64,000 bases of DNA from CBDCVY01 sp965223245 (GCA_965223245.1 CBDCVY010000013.1:558001-622000), one strand, 5' to 3'; positions 35,050 through 45,157 are shown, numbered from the stretch's first letter. Notes: generated by a model from the letters alone, not told the origin. Program-made: numbers and translations.

Positions 35050-37742
35050 GACATCTCCGTTAGGTAATCTAATGGCCCTGGATCTAAGGTTAGTAATTCC
35101 GCTGATACCCAGGAACCATCGAATAATCGTGTTGGAACCTCAGCGATTAATGCATTGGAAAGAGGAATTGTAGCAATGCGATACATTTTATCTAAATCAA
35201 TTGCTTCAACACCTTCAACTGATTGCATAGCTGCTATAACTTCCGAAAGAAAAACAGGCTGCGTTAAGTTTCTATTTTCGAATGAAAACTTATTTCTCAA
35301 GATTATTTCTACTTCCTTCAAAATCAAGTCACTGAGATAATCAGGGTGTACTTTAACTTTTCCTGCGATATTGAAGAATGCGGGAAGATATGTTTGGACC
35401 ATAACTCGAACATTGGGGTCCCCAAACTTTTTAAGGCTTGAAAGTAAATCAATAAACAAAGTACTGCCTGCTAGCACTTCTTCGCCATCTGTTCCTGCGA
35501 TAGTGATAAACACACCTTTGCCATGATCGTCCACAAAGGGAGTTGCAAAGGCTTTATCAATTCCTGCGTAAGCTCTGGTGAAATCTTCATAATCTTGCAA
35601 GGACACAAGTCGGTCTAAAGTCAATACGGTTAGAGGTGCATTGGATTGAGTTTCCTCTAATGATTCGGGGTCTGCTGCACCCGAACTGGCTAATGGATTA
35701 ATCGCTTCTTTAAGTCCCAAAGGACGGGTCATGAGAATATTTAGTTGTTCTGCATTGACCAAGCCGGCAGTCCCAATTCCTTTGCGAAACTTAACGACAA
35801 TATTGTCTTGCCCTGTAGGCGGTCTGGATCCAGTTTTTCCATCTCCAAAAGTGATCCATTGAGTGCCATCTTTATCTTTCTGAGTGACGAAAATGTGTTC
35901 CTCTTCTCCTTTGTTATAAAGGGTAGACGTTTCATGCCAAAGGATATCATTGACACGGACTTCTAATGTAGAGGCTGACCCGCTTGTGGTGGCGGCTGAT
36001 ACATAGGTTAAAGGAGATTGTTTTAGGGCAAACGCTTGATATTCTTTCCTGGCGTCTCCACTTCCTAAAATCTCTTGAACGGTTTCTCCATGTGTCGCCT
36101 CAGCAACATTGGCATTTATTGAAAACTTATTGTTTCGCAAAAATATGTGCTCTAGGTCGGAACTTAATCGAATCAAGGTTCCACCGCTACGGGTCAATTG
36201 ATGTTCGATTTTTTCTAAAGTGACAAACTCAGAAACAATGTCCTCACTCCCGCCTTGCTCCTGGCCGGAAAATATCACACGTTGGCCCTCTTTTAACCCT
36301 CCTACCCAGCCATCGAGTTTTAATTCTAATTGGGAATTTAAAGTGACGGGATCTTCAATGGGAAATTCTGCTAAAGGCATCCATTCACTTTGAGCAAATA
36401 CTGTAGTGGATCGAATTCCAAATAGATTAAAATTGTCATCGCTGTCTAAAGTTAAACGGGTAGATTTTGCTGTAATAGTGAACTTAGATTTTGTTATATC
36501 GACAACGTCTTTAATATCAAACACAGACCAATTATTTCCATCCCGGATTACGCAAATACTTTCATCTTGAATTTTTGGATAGGAGGTGTCTAGGTAGAGA
36601 TGACCCCATGATCCAGGTTTATCCTCAAGAAAGTCCAAGTTTCTTTCCGCCCATTTATTTTGGTCATTTTTAAATGGACCATTTTTTGTCGATGACAGGG
36701 AAACAGTTCCGTTGCTTGCGACTGAATACTCCTTAGTCTGCCCTATAAGAGATTCGGGTAGTGTGTTCCAAGGGGGAGCATTATGGCCGAATATTGCGGC
36801 CCTTGTTCTAAAGATGAGGGCCTTTTTAATCACGGGGTTGTTTTCTAACCCTTTGTAAACTTCTTCCGGGTCAAAACCCTGAATTTCGGCTTCTGATTCA
36901 AACTCGGAATTTAAATAGGTGGACCCTTCGTAGTCACTGGCTGGTGAAGATAAGGAAGGATGGATGCTGAATGAATTTAGAGTGGCCGTATTTTTTTTTG
37001 GTGAAGAAGTAAATTTTTGAAATGTGACAGTGGTTATGTTTTTTTCTTGATTGGGTTCGATTTCTGAAATGATCCCAAAATGTACAGGACCAGAATCCGT
37101 TTTGTATAAAACACCATCGCCGGGTTTAATATTGATAGAGAATCCTTGGAATATTAACTTTGTAGTAGCTGAAGATATGGGATGTGGTTTGGTTAACCTA
37201 GGTTGAATATTATTCCATCTTAAACGGGCTTCAATGGCTTCAACTGTTTCATAGGTTTGGGCTTCTTCTTCCGGTCCGGGCGTACTTTGTATTTTAGTTC
37301 TTTCATCAACCGGAATTTTAGTGGGAGAGCCTGGTAAATCATCTACGGTAAAGGCTATAAACGTACTTGCAGCAACTCCAGGGTTTGGTTGATATCCTAT
37401 TAATTTTGCCAGTTCGTTTACTGATAACTGTTCCCGAGAAGTACGTAAAAATAATTCATTAGCTATTCGTTCTTGATAAAAAGTCAAAATATCTGCGACA
37501 ACAGCCCAACCATCCAGAAGAGCAATTGTAAAATCATCATCATCTCGGGTACGAAAGGGGTTAAGCTCTGGGTAATCTGAACTGGATAATCGAGCCAAAA
37601 GACTGGATTTGAAGTCATGATGTTTTCCAATTCGATAAGCAATGGCAGATAACCCCGGTCGATTTTGAATTTGGTTGGGAATGGATACGGTAATTCCCTC
37701 ACAACAACCGCAAGTGCAATCTGAGTTTCCAGAGCATGCCAT
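35046..37742 (-). CDS. eCIS baseplate J-like wedge protein 2 (Afp12-like)
   Basis: An 898-residue baseplate assembly protein of the gpJ/gp6 type, matching the 'putative baseplate assembly protein' family found in eCIS clusters. It opens with a Cys cluster (MACSGNSDCTCGCCEG) that could bind a metal. LLDGWAVVADILTFYQERIANE and LSVNELAKLIGYQP follow, and the C-terminal LQDYEDFTRAYAGIDKAFA region is typical of gpJ. It would form part of the hexameric or ring-shaped baseplate with the 830-residue protein encoded just upstream. Confidence 0.85.
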   Translation of the reverse strand: MACSGNSDCTCGCCEGITVSIPNQIQNRPGLSAIAYRIGKHHDFKSSLLARLSSSDYPELNPFRTRDDDDFTIALLDGWAVVADILTFYQERIANELFLRTSREQLSVNELAKLIGYQPNPGVAASTFIAFTVDDLPGSPTKIPVDERTKIQSTPGPEEEAQTYETVEAIEARLRWNNIQPRLTKPHPISSATTKLIFQGFSINIKPGDGVLYKTDSGPVHFGIISEIEPNQEKNITTVTFQKFTSSPKKNTATLNSFSIHPSLSSPASDYEGSTYLNSEFESEAEIQGFDPEEVYKGLENNPVIKKALIFRTRAAIFGHNAPPWNTLPESLIGQTKEYSVASNGTVSLSSTKNGPFKNDQNKWAERNLDFLEDKPGSWGHLYLDTSYPKIQDESICVIRDGNNWSVFDIKDVVDITKSKFTITAKSTRLTLDSDDNFNLFGIRSTTVFAQSEWMPLAEFPIEDPVTLNSQLELKLDGWVGGLKEGQRVIFSGQEQGGSEDIVSEFVTLEKIEHQLTRSGGTLIRLSSDLEHIFLRNNKFSINANVAEATHGETVQEILGSGDARKEYQAFALKQSPLTYVSAATTSGSASTLEVRVNDILWHETSTLYNKGEEEHIFVTQKDKDGTQWITFGDGKTGSRPPTGQDNIVVKFRKGIGTAGLVNAEQLNILMTRPLGLKEAINPLASSGAADPESLEETQSNAPLTVLTLDRLVSLQDYEDFTRAYAGIDKAFATPFVDDHGKGVFITIAGTDGEEVLAGSTLFIDLLSSLKKFGDPNVRVMVQTYLPAFFNIAGKVKVHPDYLSDLILKEVEIILRNKFSFENRNLTQPVFLSEVIAAMQSVEGVEAIDLDKMYRIATIPLSNALIAEVPTRLFDGSWVSAELLTLDPGPLDYLTEMS

Positions 37743-37744
37743 AA

Positions 37745-40237
37745 TTATTTTCCTCCTGCCAATTCTAAAAGAAAAACTCCATTCTCTTTAAAGTTTGGAT
37801 CGTTATCTAACCGTGGAATTTCTAATCGATCCATTGGTAACTCGCCGGAGATAATTCCATCATTATTATTTTCCCCATATCGCTGAAAGGTTTTTATTTG
37901 AACTGAGGAAACTCCTTGAACATTTTGCGCTACTTCATATAAGGGACTAAGATAAACAGTTTGCCCAAAAGTAAAATTGTCTGGATGAAAAATTCCTAAC
38001 TTCCCATTGGGTAAGTTACGGTTACTGAATAATTCCAATAGAGCCATTTTCACATGACTACGAAAATAATCCGGGTGAACACAAACGTTCATTTCAATTT
38101 TCAAGGAAATGAAAACGGGTTCATCAACTTCTAAGTCATATCCTGCCATGCGGAATTTTTCTACATGCGTGCGAACCAATTGTTCATATTCCGGAGTGAC
38201 TGGTTTTCCACCTTTTCGATCTACAGTGATAAATACAGTGTGCCAACTACCAGTCCACCGAAAAGAGGCTGCAGCTTTTTGAACCGAATTCAATCGTTGA
38301 GTCACTTCTTGATAATCACTAGGTGTGACTGCTCTTTCCTGGGTCCGAAATGCTACTGGTGCACGATGTCGTACATCTTTAATGCTCTCTGGATCTTTGC
38401 CACCTGTTCCTGGTAGTAGATTTCTGACTTGTGTGATTTCGTTATGACTGCTTCGTATATGAGCTAAAGAGTCGGCTCCAATATTGCCGGCTGTTCCATT
38501 TCCAATCCTATAGGTGGCAGCAAACTCAGTTCCTGCATCGGGACGCCGACCACGTAGATCATCTCCAAACCGTAATAAACATTTTTGATTTTCATTGATT
38601 TCAGCCACAAACTCTCTTGCCAATTGCTCGCTATTTAATAGATCTTGCTGTGGTCCCCATAAAAACGGAAGCCCATTTTCAATACTTGTTACAGTTATTT
38701 GAGGTTTGACTTTTCTTAGGCTCCATTGCAAGGCTGCAGTGGCTGATAAATTGGGATCATATTCTCCTGCATGAGTTATAGGGGACTCCTTCAGTTGTGG
38801 CCGAAAATTTGGATGAATGGGTTTGCGTATTAATTCATCGCATGTATTACGGTTATTATCAGGAGGAAAATATAATGAAGGTCGAGGAACTTCCCCTAAA
38901 TTTTCATTTGAAATAGTTTTACCATGGTCTGCTAAAACAATATTTCCTCGTGCGACGGATACATTTTCAATATATTTCAAATCGTGGTCTCCATCGGTCC
39001 GCGACGAAATGCATAAAGGAAAGGGTAGGGCATCTTCCTCAGCCCAGTTGATTTTTGTGATTAGCTCACCATTCAAAATGTCCGTTAAAGGAGCGGCAAC
39101 ATCATCAAAGGCTTGAATGCTGTTTATCCTAACTGCATGGCGGTGAGAAATGTTCGCATCATCGGGATGTCCGGTATTTGGTCCCAAAATTTCTTCGAAG
39201 ACAATGACTTCTCCTACTTGTAAATTGGGGTAGTGTCCATGCAGGGTTGCTTCAGTAGATCCCATGGGTAGGCAACAACGTTCATTACTCCAGGTGTAAA
39301 AGTGAATTAAATTATGTGCAGAAAACAGACTTTCTTTATCATGAATAGCTTCAAAAACAATTTCAGCCTGGTCTAAAATTTGGGGTTCATTGGGTAGCGT
39401 TGCAGATTGTCCTGCAATTCGAGAAAAAAACTGGTTTCCTTTGGAAATTATTGGTGGGTCCCCTGGGTTCAAAGGAATTAAATTGCTATTAACTTGAATT
39501 TGAATCCAGGTTCTTGAATTGGAGCCTTCACTAATAAAATAATCCACCAGTCGAGCATGCCGGCGAACCGAAATTCTTTTTCTTGCCGTATTTAAATAAG
39601 CCTCTGTGGAAACTGAATCTTGTTGGTAGCTTAAATGATCTCCTACATAGGCAAGCAATTCTACTAGAGCAATTCCCAAATCAGCGGGATTTCGCTCCTG
39701 CCACTTTGGCATTAATAGCGACATGCGATCCAAAATTTCTCGACGAAAACTAGAGAAATCTTTTGCGAGATAATTGATTTGAGGTGCTTGAGGCTCAGGC
39801 GTATCGCAAATAGGCTCCTGTTTGCAATCAAAATCCGAAGGACATTCCACTTTAAATGAAAATTCGATTTCTGATAGCTCCGGGTCAAAACCGATTGGAG
39901 GACGATCATCTGTAACTCCTCTAATCAACCGCAATGTGTATATGGAGAAGTCACCGGGTTCTTCAACCTCAATAGTTACTATTCTCTGATTAGGAGCCAC
40001 TCCCATGGTTGTATTTAAGAGTTCAATTTCTTTTATTCGTACCCCGCCTTCAATTTGGATATTTGTAGAGGTAAGTACTAAGGCACCCGGATCATTGATA
40101 AGATGAAGGAATAAAAATCGTTGGCGATCAGCATCTGTAGGTGCTTCAAGGTCTAACACTTCAATGAAATCGATACCATTCAAGGCACTATTTTGGACCT
40201 CGCTTCGTCGGAGTTCATCGCAACAATAGTAGATCAC
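37745..40237 (-). CDS. eCIS baseplate J-like wedge protein 1 (Afp11-like)
   Basis: An 830-residue gpJ/gp6-type baseplate protein. Marks are LVELLAYVGDHLSYQQDSVSTEAYLNTARKRISVRRHARLVDYF, the late RTQERAVTPSDYQEVTQRL and KIEMNVCVHPDYFRSHV. Two gpJ-like genes in tandem after a gp25-like gene is the standard eCIS arrangement. It overlaps the gp25-like gene by four bases and is followed immediately by the second gpJ-like gene. Confidence 0.88.
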   Translation of the reverse strand: MIYYCCDELRRSEVQNSALNGIDFIEVLDLEAPTDADRQRFLFLHLINDPGALVLTSTNIQIEGGVRIKEIELLNTTMGVAPNQRIVTIEVEEPGDFSIYTLRLIRGVTDDRPPIGFDPELSEIEFSFKVECPSDFDCKQEPICDTPEPQAPQINYLAKDFSSFRREILDRMSLLMPKWQERNPADLGIALVELLAYVGDHLSYQQDSVSTEAYLNTARKRISVRRHARLVDYFISEGSNSRTWIQIQVNSNLIPLNPGDPPIISKGNQFFSRIAGQSATLPNEPQILDQAEIVFEAIHDKESLFSAHNLIHFYTWSNERCCLPMGSTEATLHGHYPNLQVGEVIVFEEILGPNTGHPDDANISHRHAVRINSIQAFDDVAAPLTDILNGELITKINWAEEDALPFPLCISSRTDGDHDLKYIENVSVARGNIVLADHGKTISNENLGEVPRPSLYFPPDNNRNTCDELIRKPIHPNFRPQLKESPITHAGEYDPNLSATAALQWSLRKVKPQITVTSIENGLPFLWGPQQDLLNSEQLAREFVAEINENQKCLLRFGDDLRGRRPDAGTEFAATYRIGNGTAGNIGADSLAHIRSSHNEITQVRNLLPGTGGKDPESIKDVRHRAPVAFRTQERAVTPSDYQEVTQRLNSVQKAAASFRWTGSWHTVFITVDRKGGKPVTPEYEQLVRTHVEKFRMAGYDLEVDEPVFISLKIEMNVCVHPDYFRSHVKMALLELFSNRNLPNGKLGIFHPDNFTFGQTVYLSPLYEVAQNVQGVSSVQIKTFQRYGENNNDGIISGELPMDRLEIPRLDNDPNFKENGVFLLELAGGK

Positions 40238-40602
40238 GACTCACCCCCAAACTCGAAATTTTCTTCAAAACGCAATTGGCTTTGTCGGACGATATAAACA
40301 ATATGAACTTTTAAAGTAGATTCTTGAACTTCCACTTTTACAGATTCTGTTTGAATGACTTCTCCAAGCCATTGTTGCAACGAGCTTTCTACCAACATTT
40401 GAGTGGCTGCACCTAATTCTGTACTATTTGGAGCAAACACAAGTTGCATAATGCCACTTCCAAATGTGGGACGGTTGACTCTTTCTCCCGGAGTCGTGAA
40501 CAGTACCTGATAAATTAAATCTCGAATATGGTCATTCAGATTAGTGGTATTTGTTTTTCCTTGTCCATTAAAGTTGTAATGAAAGTCTAATAAATATGAC
40601 AT
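40234..40602 (-). CDS. eCIS gp25-like baseplate protein (Afp9-like)
   Basis: A 122-residue protein of the gpW/gp25 family, which links sheath, hub and wedges and starts sheath polymerisation. Marks are DHIRDLIYQVLFTTPGERVNRPTFGSGIMQLVFAPN and a C-terminal strand region. Length and position, between the PAAR and gpJ-like genes, are standard. Confidence 0.9.
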   Translation of the reverse strand: MSYLLDFHYNFNGQGKTNTTNLNDHIRDLIYQVLFTTPGERVNRPTFGSGIMQLVFAPNSTELGAATQMLVESSLQQWLGEVIQTESVKVEVQESTLKVHIVYIVRQSQLRFEENFEFGGES

Positions 40603-40603
40603 C

Positions 40604-40927
40604 TTACATTCCTATAACACGCATTTGGGTAACTGTTGGCATAAGAGGTGTTCCCGTAGGAGCACAAATCGATTGACTATCCATTAGTAGGACAGGTTGC
40701 CCCATGGCCAGAACACGTGTGGCAGAAGTAACAAACTGCCCTGTAACGCAAGGCCCATTTCCGGCTGTCGGAGGAGGTAGTGTACATCCTGCGACCAAAT
40801 AAGGACTTGAAACGGGAACTACAGGTTGACCACTCACCAATACTCTTGGGCTTGGCGCTCCCGGTGTAGCTTGTCCAGCATGCGAACATAAAACAGTGGC
40901 TCCTAAATGTAATAAAGGTCCTGGCAT
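40604..40927 (-). CDS. eCIS PAAR-like spike tip protein (Afp10-like)
   Basis: A 107-residue Cys/His-containing protein (MPGPLLHLGATVLCSHAGQATP, then later cysteines in VAGCTLPPP, GPCVTGQF and SICAPTG). It fits a PAAR-type conical tip that sits on the spike and binds a metal ion. Pro/Gly-rich composition and its place right after the OB-fold spike gene agree. Its sequence is divergent from textbook PAAR repeats. Confidence 0.8.
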   Translation of the reverse strand: MPGPLLHLGATVLCSHAGQATPGAPSPRVLVSGQPVVPVSSPYLVAGCTLPPPTAGNGPCVTGQFVTSATRVLAMGQPVLLMDSQSICAPTGTPLMPTVTQMRVIGM

Positions 40928-40930
40928 AAT

Positions 40931-41452
40931 TTAAATAACCGTTAAGGCTCCAAGGTTAATGTCGACTGTATTGCCGACCATTGCTATTTGTGCTCCCTTT
41001 CCATTATTAATTGTGATACCAAGATCGTTCACCGCAATAGTGGCACCGGTGGCACTTTGTAAAGTGATTCCACCGAGTCCCATGGGGCCTAAGGCATCAC
41101 TAATCACTATCCCGTTTTTTAAGGGAGTTTGAAAAGTGATTGCAGGTGTTGGAGCTGGGGCTGTGTTTGCTAATAACGGGACTTCTGCGGCGCTTCCCCA
41201 AAAGGTGCCGACCCAAATCGGATAATCAGGATCCCCTTGTTCAAACTCAATCCATACACCGGATCCCGAGCTTGGTGTGGTAAATATTCCTGAATTAATT
41301 CCTCCATAAGGCAAGCATGGCATTGCCCAACTACTAAGCGCAATGGAAGAAACGTCGGGAACAATAACCTGTAGGCGACCTATAAGCATTGGATCTAAAT
41401 TGCTAACGACAGTGCCACGATATTTTCCATAAAACTTTTGTTCATTATTCAT
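40931..41452 (-). CDS. eCIS OB-fold spike protein (gpV/gp5-like, Afp8 C-terminal part)
   Basis: A 173-residue protein starting with an OB-fold (FYGKYRGTVVSNLDPMLIGRLQVIVPDVS), then WIEFEQGDPDYPIWVGTFWG, the hallmark of gpV/VgrG-type spikes. The end has short repeats (GMGLGGITLQSATGATIAVNDLGITINNG) that build a trimeric beta-prism. In Afp/PVC the hub and spike are one protein (Afp8); here they are two genes overlapping by four bases. Confidence 0.88.
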   Translation of the reverse strand: MNNEQKFYGKYRGTVVSNLDPMLIGRLQVIVPDVSSIALSSWAMPCLPYGGINSGIFTTPSSGSGVWIEFEQGDPDYPIWVGTFWGSAAEVPLLANTAPAPTPAITFQTPLKNGIVISDALGPMGLGGITLQSATGATIAVNDLGITINNGKGAQIAMVGNTVDINLGALTVI

Positions 41453-42576
41453 ACGGCAACCTTATCTACAGTTGATAACAGTCCATTTCGAGTTAAAGTA
41501 AAATCTTGTTTGTATTCTCCGCGTTGTATTTTATGTGTTACTTGCTCCACGTAATACAAGCCATTAAATGCCGGTCCAGCACCTCGTACACCTACCAGTT
41601 TACGAGCTTTCAAAATTCGACCATAACGTGTGACATCCAAGGAACCCCTTCCAATCACACCGTCTGAAGATTTTGATGCCTTCGCGAGACCAATCATCGC
41701 TCCTCTCACAGGAGAATATTTGGCGGTTTCTGTAATGGGTTCGATTTTTTTAGGAAAAGGCGGAACAATTCCTAGAGGTGGATTTAAAGGCCCAATATCA
41801 GGAATGGGAATAGGAATCGGCACTTTGGTTTGTGGGTTTTGAATAAAAACTATTGGTAGTGTTTTCTGTTCAGTATTGTAGTTGAAATTTAAACTTTCAA
41901 CGTTAGTATGTGCGTCCATATCTATGTTGAGGGCGGGTTGGGCTTTCCCAACTTTCACCTCAGGTCCCCAGTAAGCAAAACTAAGTCCTGGTGTACTACT
42001 GGTTTCTAAATAAAATACATAGCCTACTTGTTCGGCCAGTTGTTTTATATATGGTAAATCTTTTCCCTTTTGACGAGGGATGACTTCTAATGGGTTCGGG
42101 ACGTCAATTAATACGCTGGGAATGACTTTGGGAACGATTCCTAAAAAAGCATATTTTGCTAAAATGAGTGCAACACGTGCAAAAGGTGGCATTGCCGGAT
42201 AAGGAATTCCGCTCAAATCTATATAATCCATAACTCGTGTTAAATCTTCCCCAGTCACTGTAAAAGTACTTGTCGAAGGAGTTCTTCCCGGTGATACTTC
42301 GTGATTTGTCATCACACCATCCATTAAAACTTCGGTTTGACCGGCTATAGTGGCAACGATGATGACTCGAACCATAGGTATTGCTGCTTGTGAGCTAATC
42401 ATAAACAAAGTTTGAAGATCGGATTTTGTGCTAATTTCAAACTGCAATTGGAAAAAACTCGGGCCATCGGAATTGGTTGATACAACTACTGAGGTCAAGG
42501 CGTCTAATACATCCCTTCCTACAGGATTTGGAATCGCCGGGCCTATCATTAAGGTAAGGTGAACACCTTTAAGCAT
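41449..42576 (-). CDS. eCIS hub protein (gp27/VgrG N-terminal-like, Afp8 N-terminal part)
   Basis: A 375-residue protein of the gp27/phage protein D type that forms the central hub ring below the tube. Recognisable pieces are FFQLQFEISTKSDLQTLF, DGVMTNHEVSPGRTPSTSTFTVTGEDLTRVMDYIDL and the C-terminal YYVEQVTHKIQRGEYKQDFTLTRNGL. It overlaps both the LysM gene (eight bases) and the spike gene (four bases), showing translational coupling. Confidence 0.85.
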   Translation of the reverse strand: MLKGVHLTLMIGPAIPNPVGRDVLDALTSVVVSTNSDGPSFFQLQFEISTKSDLQTLFMISSQAAIPMVRVIIVATIAGQTEVLMDGVMTNHEVSPGRTPSTSTFTVTGEDLTRVMDYIDLSGIPYPAMPPFARVALILAKYAFLGIVPKVIPSVLIDVPNPLEVIPRQKGKDLPYIKQLAEQVGYVFYLETSSTPGLSFAYWGPEVKVGKAQPALNIDMDAHTNVESLNFNYNTEQKTLPIVFIQNPQTKVPIPIPIPDIGPLNPPLGIVPPFPKKIEPITETAKYSPVRGAMIGLAKASKSSDGVIGRGSLDVTRYGRILKARKLVGVRGAGPAFNGLYYVEQVTHKIQRGEYKQDFTLTRNGLLSTVDKVAV

Positions 42577-42931
42577 TATTTCCTCCCGGAATACCTTGGG
42601 GTAAAGTTATTCTTAGCTTTGTTCCAATCGTTTCGGTTAAATCATTTGGACGAATAGCTCCATTTGCATCACAGATTCTCCAATATAATTCGGGGTCTCC
42701 TAAATATTGGTTTGACACGTTATCTAATCGATCACCCTGTGTTACCGAGTGTGTTTGTAATAATGAAAATTGATCGGGTGAGGGAATGAAACGACGCTTT
42801 AAATAAACAATAGTTTCATTATTTTGGTTTTTCAATGTGTTAGTTGCAAACTCATAGTAACGACTATTTTGTGGAAAGCTTGCTTTCCCACCATTGGCGA
42901 CCGTTAATAATTTTTGGATATCGAAGCTCAT
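42569..42931 (-). CDS. eCIS LysM-domain protein (Afp7 C-terminal part)
   Basis: A 120-residue protein with a LysM-like domain (THSVTQGDRLDNVSNQYLGDPELYWRICDANG...LRITLP). In Afp7-type proteins a LysM domain follows a tube-initiator domain. Here the two parts are separate genes overlapping by four bases (ATGA). It is expected to hold the baseplate hub rather than peptidoglycan. Confidence 0.85.
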   Translation of the reverse strand: MSFDIQKLLTVANGGKASFPQNSRYYEFATNTLKNQNNETIVYLKRRFIPSPDQFSLLQTHSVTQGDRLDNVSNQYLGDPELYWRICDANGAIRPNDLTETIGTKLRITLPQGIPGGNNA

Positions 42932-43581
42932 GGTATATTTCCTATTCCAAGTGCAGTTAATTGTGTGCTGACAGCTTTTTGTCCAATCACTTCTTTGCTT
43001 TTCAAGTAATGCATGAATAGGCTTCCACCTTTATGATCAAAGCCGAGATCGTCGACTGTTAGCACTCTCATGCTTAAACCTACTTTTGCTCTAATGGGAA
43101 CTAGCTTATTGTTGAAGGCTTCTTCAGTAACACTGAGTTCAGTTAATCTCACGGGTATGACACGATTTTCGCTCCAAACAAATAAACTTAATAAGGATTC
43201 CATAGGAATGATTTCTAATGTTCCACTATTTGCCAGTTCATTGTTGGAAATTAAATCATCTGTGTTTGGATTTAATAGAGATTCCAAAGCCGAAAGTTCC
43301 CGTAATACACCGTATTGAATGGTTTCCGAGTCTGATTCCTCTAATCCATCGGTGGCATCAATGACTGCTTCTAAGCTAATGGATTCTATGGCTGGCCCTT
43401 TGATACGCATGGCTTGGGATTTGTCCCCTGTTCCTTGATCCAAACTTTGAACTTGAAAGCTTCGACTTAAGGATTCAGGATTAAACTGGAGTGTGATTAC
43501 TCTTTCGATCTTGGAGGACTCAGGATCAATAAGAACAAGCCCCCCTTTAAACAGTTTTGGAGATAAATTGTTTTGTGGCAT
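42928..43581 (-). CDS. eCIS tube-initiator protein (CIS tube family, Afp7 N-terminal part)
   Basis: A 217-residue protein with the CIS-tube-type pattern VITLQFNPESLSRSFQV...IKGPAIESISLEAVIDATDGL and a late strand set (RVIPVRLTELSVTEEAFNNKLVPIRAKVGLSMRVL). This family caps the hub and starts tube polymerisation. It follows the second DUF4157 gene and precedes the LysM gene, so the structural gene order of eCIS resumes here after the ATPase and DUF4157 block. Confidence 0.8.
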   Translation of the reverse strand: MPQNNLSPKLFKGGLVLIDPESSKIERVITLQFNPESLSRSFQVQSLDQGTGDKSQAMRIKGPAIESISLEAVIDATDGLEESDSETIQYGVLRELSALESLLNPNTDDLISNNELANSGTLEIIPMESLLSLFVWSENRVIPVRLTELSVTEEAFNNKLVPIRAKVGLSMRVLTVDDLGFDHKGGSLFMHYLKSKEVIGQKAVSTQLTALGIGNIP

Positions 43582-43599
43582 AAATAGCTCGATACAAAA

Positions 43600-45138
43600 T
43601 TAAGTGTTATGTCTAATAAGATTAATTAAAGCTCCAATTCCTAATCCTGCAAGACCTCCAATCAATCCTCCCAAAATTCCCCCGCCTAAACCTCCGACAG
43701 CGGCTCCTATTCCAATGCCTGCACCTGCACCAACTAATCCTCCCACGAGTAAGCTAATCCAATCGTAATCAGGAGGAAGGCCAATATGAGCACCTTCTGG
43801 AAGATCTGCTGAAAGCGAGCAACGTGGAACATCTTCTTTTTTAAGCTTCCGAATTTCTTCCACGGTTAAGGTTTTTCCAAATGCTTCATTTAACATGCGG
43901 CGCGTTTCGCGGATGGAAGCAGCATCTCGATCACCATCGGCTTGCGATAAATCCCTACCTCCAGCTCTAAAATCTTTTTCCCATTCGTGCAATAGAGGTC
44001 CATGTTCGCAACTGGGACGAGCGAATCCATGAATTTGAATTCTTGATTGGTTTTGTTTTACACCGCAAAATATTTTTCGCGCCATATCCTCATTTAAACG
44101 AACACAGCCATGTGATAATGGTGTTCCATCTACTGGTGAATATTGGTGAAGCGCAATTCCACGGCTTGGTACAAATTCGGTCCAAAAAGGAATTCCATTA
44201 TGATCTAAATCTCGGTGGCGCACAGCATATCCAGTATCAGAAGTTATGGGTGTACAATTTGAACCATTCACTCGTGAACCTTCTATATCACAAGCAATAC
44301 CTGAAGATGATGTTTCCGGATCAACACAGCAATGACCCTTACCACTGGAGCATTCATCCGTTTCCGTGGTCCCATCACTCCAGTGAGTTGTGACAGTCTG
44401 GGGAGTTTCTTGTTTTACTTCTACTCTTTCTATCCAAGCATCTGATCTTTCATCACTGCATTTAGTTCCACCATCGTCCCACCGTCCCATTAATATGTTG
44501 GGCGACGTAGAAGAAATGTTTTTTTGCTGGAGAGTGTGGACCAGTTCGTGAGTTAACAAATGTTGGCCCTCATTCGTATAAGGGCGATACTGATTGGCAC
44601 CAAATACAATGTCGTTGTTTACGGTATATGCTTTTGCATGAATACTTTTGGCGGAACTTGCTGCAGTGGAATCATCGTGAATACGAATTTGACTAAAGTC
44701 ATGCCCGAAACGCGATTCCGAAAAATTCTTGGTATTGGGATCTAAAGGTTTGCCTGGTGTGTTTAGGGTTTTTGCAACAGCAGAGTTTGCAATTGAATTT
44801 GGTAAGGATGATCCTTGGTCTTTTCTCATTATGAGTGATGTTTGACTTACTTTGACAGGCTTAACAGGTTCATTTGGAAAGTTATTTGATGGATTAGAAA
44901 TTACCTGGTTTGCAATGCGATCAGCCTCTTCTTCATAAGAGTCATGAGGGTGGTTAAAAACAAAATTATTACTTAAGGGAAATTTATTGCGATCACCGGA
45001 AAGCGGAGACTGGCATTTTGGACAGGAACCGCTACAGCTACATTTCCTTTGTAGAGTAAAATTACCACCTGAAATGAAATCACTCGAGTTGGATTGCTGT
45101 TTTGATGATTTTGTGTTTAAGTCAAACATATTTTTCAA
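43600..45138 (-). CDS. DUF4157 eCIS-core protein with L,D-transpeptidase domain and glycine zipper
   Basis: A 512-residue protein. The N-terminal Cys motif (LQRKCSCSGSCPKCQ, 29-43) is followed by the DUF4157 domain (about 130-205; FGHDFSQIRIHDD, THELVH 196-201). Next comes a YkuD-type L,D-transpeptidase-like region (about 300-375) with catalytic-type LSHGCVRL (Cys345, His343) and an upstream His331. The end (462-508) is a glycine-zipper membrane segment. L,D-transpeptidases remodel peptidoglycan, so this could be a payload or a cell-envelope passage enzyme. A TTG start is used; the ATG three codons later is equally possible. Confidence 0.82.
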   Translation of the reverse strand: MKNMFDLNTKSSKQQSNSSDFISGGNFTLQRKCSCSGSCPKCQSPLSGDRNKFPLSNNFVFNHPHDSYEEEADRIANQVISNPSNNFPNEPVKPVKVSQTSLIMRKDQGSSLPNSIANSAVAKTLNTPGKPLDPNTKNFSESRFGHDFSQIRIHDDSTAASSAKSIHAKAYTVNNDIVFGANQYRPYTNEGQHLLTHELVHTLQQKNISSTSPNILMGRWDDGGTKCSDERSDAWIERVEVKQETPQTVTTHWSDGTTETDECSSGKGHCCVDPETSSSGIACDIEGSRVNGSNCTPITSDTGYAVRHRDLDHNGIPFWTEFVPSRGIALHQYSPVDGTPLSHGCVRLNEDMARKIFCGVKQNQSRIQIHGFARPSCEHGPLLHEWEKDFRAGGRDLSQADGDRDAASIRETRRMLNEAFGKTLTVEEIRKLKKEDVPRCSLSADLPEGAHIGLPPDYDWISLLVGGLVGAGAGIGIGAAVGGLGGGILGGLIGGLAGLGIGALINLIRHNT

Positions 45139-45157
45139 ATAAACGAATAAAGGTTTC

